From: Loxodes magnus
Lineage: Eukaryota; Ciliophora; Karyorelictea; Loxodida; Loxodidae
NCBI GenBank assembly: GCA_946699065.1
Contig: CAMPDV010001605.1
Span: forward strand, 42,291 to 106,290
Direction of reading: 5' to 3'
DNA: 64,000 bases
Shown: positions 57,068 through 64,000 of the stretch, piece after piece
Layout: every line of letters starts with the position of its first letter
Position numbering within the stretch: position 1 is the first letter of the stretch
Position numbers and translations under genes: made by a program
Notes under the pieces: model-generated
Seen by the model: the letters and a program-made list of their open reading frames with translations, nothing else
What the model was told of the DNA's origin: nothing
Database searches by the model: none

Positions 57068-58884
57068 TCATAACTAAAAATCTATTTCATCTCGTTCTTG
57101 ATGTTTATAGCTATCATCATAATTTAATTTAATTTTTTTATATTTCTGCTTCAAATTTTAAAGTGATTATTCATTTATTTATTTGCAACCTTATAGCTCT
57201 AAATTTCTTAAGATATTATAAATTTAAAAATATTTGCCATATTCGTCTTAAAGAGGGAAAGCTTCTTATGTAATTTTTTCATTTCCTTTTAAACTTAAAA
57301 ATGTTAATCTTTACTATGCTTTTACTATCTCAATTACATCAGTGTTTAATAAGTTGCAGTTTATCAAGAATTAGTCTACTTAATTACTATATTTGAGTGA
57401 TTTCTTGTATTCAATTTTAACCATTAACTTAACAATTTTATAAGGAAAATACTTATAAAGATTGGCAACTTTCTCTAATAATTACTAAAGTTTGTTTTTT
57501 AATTCCTACTATTTTAAGTCTTATATGAGTACATTTTCTACAATTTTAGAATATGATTTATAATTCTTCATCTATATCTTCAATATTTATTTATAATATT
57601 ATTCTTTTTAATTTCTATCCATAAGTTCCTATTTATTTATAATCTTCTTTTAGTAATTTATCCAAATTTTCTAAATTTATTCTTTCCAACTTAGGTGAGT
57701 TTTTTAACAGTGACTCTAAGCTTTTTTAGTAAAAATTCTTACAATTAGCGAGTCTAACTTCTAAAAGATTTAGAAATTGATTAGATAAAAAGTTATAAAA
57801 AGCTTAAGAGGAGAGATGAACTTCTTAAAAGTCTAAATTTTTTAATATTTTGGTATTTATTTTATCTAAGAGTGAATCTGATAAATTAGAAGGATTATGC
57901 AATTTTATTTAGTTCAAATTAGGACATAAATGGATTAATTAATGATTTTATTAGTTTCAATTTATATTTATATTTAGATTTTCAATTAGCATTCCTTTTA
58001 ATTATAGATATTGCATTAGAATGTTAAATTTCAGATTAATGCTGTAGATTTTCAATTCTTTTAATTTTAAATTAAGACAATAATCTAATAAAAACTAACA
58101 TGTTATATTATCTGAGTAATATATTTCTAAGCTTTCTAAACTTGTTAAATTTTCTAGGAAGGATAAATTTCAATCTTCTAAGTCAATAAATAAAAGATTC
58201 AACATTTTTAAATTTTTGCATAGAGAAAGATCTGGTAAATTTACCTCCTTTATAGGCCAACTCCATAAATCTAGTTTTTCTAATATATCTTAATTTCTAT
58301 TTTTACTGTTTTATTATTTAAATATAAATAGATCATTTAATTTCTTTTGTAACTATTATTATACGTTGATAGATAAATCTGATGCATCTATTTATAAAGA
58401 TTTAATAGAAAAATGAGTCAATTATCTTAAAACTCAGTTTATTTTGTCTTTTATATATTTTGACTCTTTTTTGCTATATTTTTCTATTGCTAAAGTTGCA
58501 TAATGGAAATTAAACTAATGGAAATATTAATTGACTCTCTATAAATTGCATATATCTCTATTTTTTAGATGATTTACTATTAAGTCTAAAATGTTTCTAT
58601 TTTTCCATATTCTATTATATTTTTCATTTCATAATTTTTTATTACTTATTTATTATAGTATCTGTTTTGATTACAGTTTCTAATTATTCTTAATTTAAAG
58701 ACTAAATATTTTATTCTGCTAATTAAGCTAGTCGGCATTCCTAGCAGATTATTAGCTCTTAAGATTCTTTTCTTTAGCTTTTTTCTGAATATTTTTCTTC
58801 ATTAGATAGTTCATATTCAGCTACTTATTTGTATGCTAAAATTTATTGCACTTACAACATATAAAGTTTTGAGCTTATTTCCAT
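57068..58884 (-). pseudogene. Short-form LRR gene with several small indels
   Basis: The start at ATG 58884 and stop TGA 57068-57070 (DFQL) are in the family positions, but the length of 1817 nt is not a multiple of three. Compensating frame changes occur within the first 30 codons (ICCKCNK in one phase, VAEYELSNE in another), with further ones near the linker. This copy matters for the code. It has TGG in NRIWKNRNIL and in LDLWSWP (58257-58259 and 58263-58265), where paralogues have TGA. It also has AGA where others have TGA in the HIRLKI segment. Confidence 0.75.
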
Positions 58885-59610
58885 TTGTAATAAACTAAAT
58901 TAGATAATAAATAAATAAAGATTATAAATAAATAATGTTGCTATTATTTTCTTTTATCAATATATCATAATTTATTTCTCTTATAACTATTTAATTACTT
59001 ATTACACACTTTTATATACTAATTTGTATATACTTTTTACTATATTTCTTTAAATCCTTTATTAATATATTATTATTTTAATGTTTCAAATTATTCTAAG
59101 CAAACAGATTCTATTATATTTAAGCGTAAATAAATAGATTAACTATTTTATTAATATAAATATTCTATTTTAACTTGCTTGTTTAATAAATTCCAAAAAT
59201 AACTTTTAGCAATAAAACTTAATAATGGATTATTTTAGCATAAAAGCTACCATTAAATTTATTTAAGCATTTAAAGATATAAAAATAGTATTTATATATT
59301 TAATTAAGATATTTAATTATTATAATATCGCTAATTTAGTTTTATTTTTATATTACTTATTTAATTAAAATACTAACTTCTTTTTAACTATTTTAGAGCT
59401 TAAATATCTAATCTTGTTTAAATTCCAGATTGTTTTTCTCTTAGAAATTGGTTTCTTTTATCTACAAACTAAAATTTATTAATGATAATTATATTTATTT
59501 ACATTTAAATATGATATTGCTTTCTTCTAAAATTTAATAAGCATTCTAAATATTTTAATTTTTCTATTATTATGTAACTTTAAAAATAAAAGTGTTTAAG
59601 AATTCTTAAT
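58885..59610. other. LRR-gene 5' flank and AT-rich DNA
   Basis: Near 58,950-59,010 it holds TTTTATCAATATATCATAATTT, the closest empty counterpart of the ORF1 insertion site at 17.79k. No gene is seen in the remainder. Confidence 0.55.
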
Positions 59611-60467
59611 TTAAGTTAAAGTTAAAAAGCTTTGTTAAAACCTTAGTGTCAGTCATCTGACCTATTCTATCAGCTTGTCTCCATTAGTTTGTCTTGAATT
59701 TCTACTAGGCTTAGTTAGGCGGTGTAGCACTTCATTAGCGCACCATCCTTTAATATTCCTAATAGTTTTGGTCTTGCACTTAGCGTTCCTAATTATCTAT
59801 CCAAGGATAAGATTTGAATTAAATAATTTTTTTCTATAAATGTTTCCGCTTTATGTTGGATATATCCTAAATAGTTTTCTAAAAATATCTTATTTATTCT
59901 TTCTTTAAATTTCGCTTAGTTAGTAGCAGTATTTTCATTGGTGTTATTTATTGCAAACGTAGCATTTTATTCTTCTTTTAAACTATTATTCCTGTAACAC
60001 TTATTTAATTTAAATTTACTACTTATTTTAAATAAACATTTACTGTTTATTTTAATTTGAGGCTTCATTTTCTATTTCCATAGGATCTGATTAATTCTGT
60101 TAAATCGAAAATGGCGTAACCTGAATTTATTATTAAATTTAAAGAATTCTTTGTTCCAGTTTGTTTTCTATTTCTTATGATGATTAATATTGTTTCTCAA
60201 GTAAAGACGTTATTAGTTTTTCTAATTTTTCTACTTTATCAGTGAGGTATCTATTTTTAAACATAAACTCTTTTAATGACTTAGATAATATTTCTATTTG
60301 AGTTTGTGTCGGAAGTTTTTTTAATTCTGGATTTCCAAGTGGTTAATGTTCATCATATCAATCATATTTCTCACTTTCACTCATTGTAATTATTTCGCAT
60401 TTTATTTTTTAGATTATTTTCCTGTTTAAATGTTTTTTTCAAAGTTCTGTTATTTCTTAGAAGCCAT
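59611..60467 (-). mobile_element. Second near-identical copy of the ORF1-only element
   Basis: It extends from ATG 60467 (MASKKQQNFEQN) to the AACTTT tail at 59,611-59,629 and is nearly identical to 17,793-18,662. The first codons differ by one base, and a more divergent patch lies around 59,770. The knuckle at 59926-59964 is CYVCNKQHQWKYC with Trp as TGA. The continuation FKSYPWIDNQERQ... QWSATPPNQ again lies in the -1 frame after A AAA AAA. There is no leader and no reverse transcriptase. Its head directly abuts the second copy of the segmental duplication. The high identity of the two copies, set in unrelated flanks, shows recent activity. Confidence 0.8.
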
Positions 60468-60481
60468 TTTATATTTATTTT

Positions 60482-63400
60482 TTTTATAATAAAATAAATT
60501 ATTTTTTAAGATAAAATATTATCAATAGATTACATTATTATTTTTTTAATATTCAATTTTTGCGAAAGTAAAATTATTATATTTTACCATATGAATAATT
60601 AAAAAAATAAAATAAAGGAAATAAGATTTAAAACAGTAAAAAAAATAATATATAATATATAAATTTAAAATGATATTTATTTTAATATTTAAGATATAAT
60701 TATAAGAAAAATCTGAACTTAAAGTAAAATAATTCAATTATTTATTCTATAATAGTTAAATCTCATAAACATTTTTATTATATTTTATTTACTTTTTTAT
60801 TGTATACTTAAAAGAATAATATCAATTTAACAAATTATTTAAAATATCTATTTTTTGTTACTAATTAAAAATAATTTTTTTAATTTTATTTTTAGATATT
60901 TTTGATACCTTTAATAAAATAATGATTTTAAAATTAATATACATAAAAAAACTAAGTGCTTTATGATAAATATAAGTTTAAATATTTTTTATAATATAAA
61001 TTAAATTTAGTTCTAAATTTATTAAATTTATTTAGTATTTTTTCTAAATTTAAATTGGGAAGTTTTCAATTACTAAAAAATAAAATTTACTTATAAAATA
61101 TAAAATTTTATAACAAAAATAAATTAAATTAATTATTTAATTAATTAATTAGCTTTAGTATAATTATTATATTATAGCTTATTAAGCATTTTCCTTTTTA
61201 TTTTACTTAATTATTAAATTTTTATTAATAGTATAAGTGATCTACAAGATATATTTAAAGTAAAAATTAAAATTTATTTAATATATATTATTGATTTTAA
61301 GAAGAAAATAAAATTATTTAAAAACTAACTTATTTTAGTTTAGTCTTTAGATTTAATTTTATTAAAAAATGAATCTACAAAACTAAATTATTTGTAGTTA
61401 ATGTGAATAAATTTGGGAGCAAACTGAAATTTAGTTTCATAATTTAACGTGTGAAATTGCAATATGCTATAACTGCTTTAACAGTATGCTTTAATCAAAA
61501 AGTGATCTTAAATGTAAAAAATGCTAAATTAATTTAGATAACTCTTAAGTAATTCAAACTTTAGAAATTTAATAAACTTAAAAAGAATTATAGAACTCAT
61601 TAGGAATTTAAAATAAAATAAATGAAAAATAGCTAAAATTTTGGTAAAACAAAAACATTCTAAATTAAATTTTACAATTCATATTAAACAAGGATATTGG
61701 AATATTATAGCAAGTTAACAAATATTTTTACTATCTAAACTATTAATTTAATAAACTAGAAATTAAAAATTTGAAAACTAGTGCAGAAAAAACTAAAAAT
61801 TAAATAGAATGAAACTTAAGATAATTAAAATATTCTACAATTTAGAAGCTTTATTTAAATGTTGATTTATTATCTTACAAAATAGTAAAATAGTTTTAAA
61901 AATACTTAAACAGTTGCATTTAAAGTAGGATATAAATTTAGAAACCAAATAATCTAACTAAGTTATAAGAAATTTCTATTTATAGATGACCTGTTTTAAA
62001 ATAATATTTATTTACCTGAATTATAGCATTTTGTAGGTTTAAAAAAATTAACATTTTAGGATGTAATTATAAAAGATTAGTAGCTGAATTTCCTATAAAA
62101 CTTAGCGTAATTAGAATCAATAGTATTATATAATTCCGATAAAATAGCAGGATAGTTTTTGAATGATTACTGCTTAGAATTAAAATTAAAAACCCTAAGA
62201 ATAGAAAGTAAAAAGATTGACTATGAACAATTAATAAATTATTTGAAAATAAAAGGAAATTAGATATAAGATATTATGATTAACTATAACGAGGAAATTT
62301 ATTTATTTATTGATCTTTGCCATAATTTAAATAAATTAGATCTATCATGAACATAAAATGTATCAGATTAGATTTTATCCAAACTAAAAATATAAAATCT
62401 CAAAGAATTATACTTTAAAATAGAAAATTAGAGTTACTATGCAATGGATAAATTTTTCTCCCAATAATTTAAATAACTTAGCTTCCTTTTTCTACAAAAT
62501 AATAACCCATTTAATCTTAATCTTTTATTTCTTTTATTATAAAATACCCCAAATTTGAAGCATCTACATTGAAGTTAGTACGATGATATCTACAATACTA
62601 ATAATTAAGAAAAATAATAAATAAGAATATTTTAACTTTTCTTAATATTAGTAGCATCTTAATCTTGAAGAAGTTTATATATCTAATTGTAAGAGATTTA
62701 GTAACCAATTAATCTTGATTTTATTATAAATAGCTCCTAATTTGAAAAAGCTTGATTGAATTGAGTTCGATTTAAATACAGATTAGTTACAATAATAAGA
62801 AAACAGCTAACTAGAGAAATAAATTTAATTTTCTGATTTTAAGATTAACAGCCTTTTATAACTTAAATCTGTTTCTATTGAAAATTGCTAGAATTTATAA
62901 GATTAAACTTTAATTTTATTATTATCAAATGCACCTAATTTAGTAAAATTGAAACTAGCTTATTTAAATACAGTTTAAAGCTAAACTTTTTTATAGATTG
63001 GTTTCTTTTCTTTGAAATTAGAAACTATAGAGTTGGAAGATTTTGAGCAGATTAATGATTAAGATCTGATCTTTATATTTGAAAGATGTGAGAAACTAAA
63101 AGAAATAGCTTTTTCATAAATGACCTTATCGAACTAAATTTTATAGGTAATTAGTTAGAATTGTCGATAGTTGAATAGCTTATTTTTAAAAAGTTGTACT
63201 TTCTAGCAGTATAATTGAATAAATGAAATTGCAACAATGAATAAATTATCTCAATTAATTCTGTAGGAATGCGAAATGAGAAATGAAGAGGTAAAAAAAA
63301 TAATACAAAGTTGTGAAAAATTGCAAAATTTAGAACTAATTCTAAATAAAAATATTACAAAAGAAGGCTTTCCTTTAAAAAATGAATAAGGAAATTGATA

Positions 63401-64000
63401 TCCATTTTGAAACAGTATAAGAAATCTAAATATAAAAGGATTGTAGTTAAATAGATTAATCCTGGTTTAGTGATTTATAAGAAAAATAGAAAAAACTAAT
63501 AATTTAATTTGAGAAAAGTGAGAAAGCTTCAAGAGAAGATTAGATTTTGACTTGAGAAGTTTCGAATTAACATGAAAAGTAGACATAAATAATATTAAAT
63601 ATAATTTTTATTTTGATAATATAAAATATGCTTCGTTTTATTAAATAAAATGCTTTTAATTTTTTAAAGGCTTCTAGGTGAAAAAATTATAACAAATTAT
63701 TTATAAAATAAATTTAATAATAATAAATAGAAATTAACTTAAAGAAAGAGGTTAACATTTATAAATATCAATTTAAAATAAAATTTAAATGATTTAGATA
63801 TTTTAAGTATATTTAAAGATAATTTAGTTGTTTTAAAATAAAGTTTAATGGTTTTTATTATTATTAATTAATAATTAGTTAATTATTTCACAAATTATAA
63901 CTGATATTATTTTTAAAGTAAAATTAAGTTAGATTAAATATGCTTTTATAATAAAAACTTATAAAAGCAAAAACTTTTTTAAATACTATAGACTCAACTA
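60482..64000. repeat. Segmental duplication, copy 2 (runs off the window)
   Basis: Near-identical to 5,275-8,837. The order and flanks are unchanged, including the AT-rich 870 bp before the gene. Similarity reaches the last base of the window (GACTCAACTA matches 8,828-8,837), so the duplicated unit is longer than 3.5 kb. Confidence 0.9.
61369..63575 (+). pseudogene. RING-LRR gene copy with four single-base indels
   Basis: This copy of 6204-8408 keeps the start (MNLQNQIICSQC), all finger cysteines and the end FELT plus TGA 63573-63575. It carries an extra T near 62,000 (CCTGTTTT), an extra A near 62,610, an inserted base near 63,440 and a lost base near 63,530. The net change is +2, matching its 2207-nt length. 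Three of these are in or next to homopolymers, so read errors are possible. If real, the protein would fail after about residue 210. The in-frame TGA sites of copy 1 are conserved here. Confidence 0.75.

Noticed and set aside
1-64000. Tetrahymena- or Paramecium-type code with TGA as the only stop
   Set aside because: It would make every LRR, ORF1 and kelch gene a multiple nonsense mutant at identical positions, with those positions matching Trp in paralogues.
1-64000. CRISPR array, bacterial operon or prophage
   Set aside because: No regularly spaced repeats with unique spacers, no Shine-Dalgarno-led gene runs, and eukaryotic tRNA and gene features throughout.

Overview
The window reads as nuclear DNA of a ciliate that reassigns all three classical stop codons. 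Base composition is extremely AT-rich (roughly four fifths A+T). Standard-code frames are all short, yet long conserved reading frames appear once TAA and TAG are read as glutamine. In those frames TGA also occurs internally. At three independent alignment columns of one protein family, TGA in some paralogues matches TGG in others, so TGA is tryptophan inside genes and stop at their ends. This is the code described for karyorelictean ciliates and close to that of Condylostoma. The organism is therefore most likely a karyorelictean (Loxodes-like) or a heterotrich with a similar code; the genus is inference.

Host genes. The window is a cluster of one expanded leucine-rich-repeat (LRR) family. 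A long form (about 734-754 residues) carries an N-terminal RING-like zinc finger: intact at 2156-4420(-), 6204-8408(+) and 21506-23770(+), frameshifted at 45655-47878(-) and 61369-63575(+). A short form (about 600 residues) has only two CxxC pairs at the N-terminus: intact at 15909-17708(-), frameshifted or truncated at 11.5-12.1k, 27.9-28.6k, 34.8-35.1k, 37.1-38.9k, 52.4-54.2k and 57.1-58.9k, plus the last codons of another at 1-28. Other host genes are a kelch-repeat protein (14355-15329) and its decayed paralogue (44.4-45.2k), a Myb/SANT protein (27104-27574), one orphan reading frame (39859-40719), and tRNA genes for Thr, Lys (three copies), Glu (two copies) and Leu.

Mobile DNA. About eleven loci encode a short ORF1/Gag-like protein: basic N-terminus, coiled coil, CCHC zinc knuckle and a conserved C-terminal block. 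No reverse transcriptase was seen next to any of them. Several end in short microsatellite tails, as LINEs do. Some have a structured 250-400 bp head that also occurs alone, like a SINE. They lie in and between the LRR genes; one interrupts an LRR gene and one sits in the 5' flank of another, where three paralogous flanks show the empty site.

Layout: 0-9 kb LRR genes and old ORF1 relics; 9-14 kb AT desert plus a composite repeat and ORF1; 14-20 kb kelch, tRNA-Thr, LRR, two ORF1 copies; 20-29 kb SINE-like repeat, intact RING-LRR, tRNAs, Myb; 29-37 kb retroelement-rich block; 37-48 kb LRR pseudogenes, orphan gene, tRNA-Leu, kelch relic; 48-52 kb SINE-like repeats; 52-64 kb LRR pseudogenes, duplicated tRNAs, a second near-identical ORF1 copy, and a second copy of the 5.3-8.8 kb segment. 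Many differences between copies are single-base indels in homopolymers, so some pseudogene calls may reflect assembly errors.
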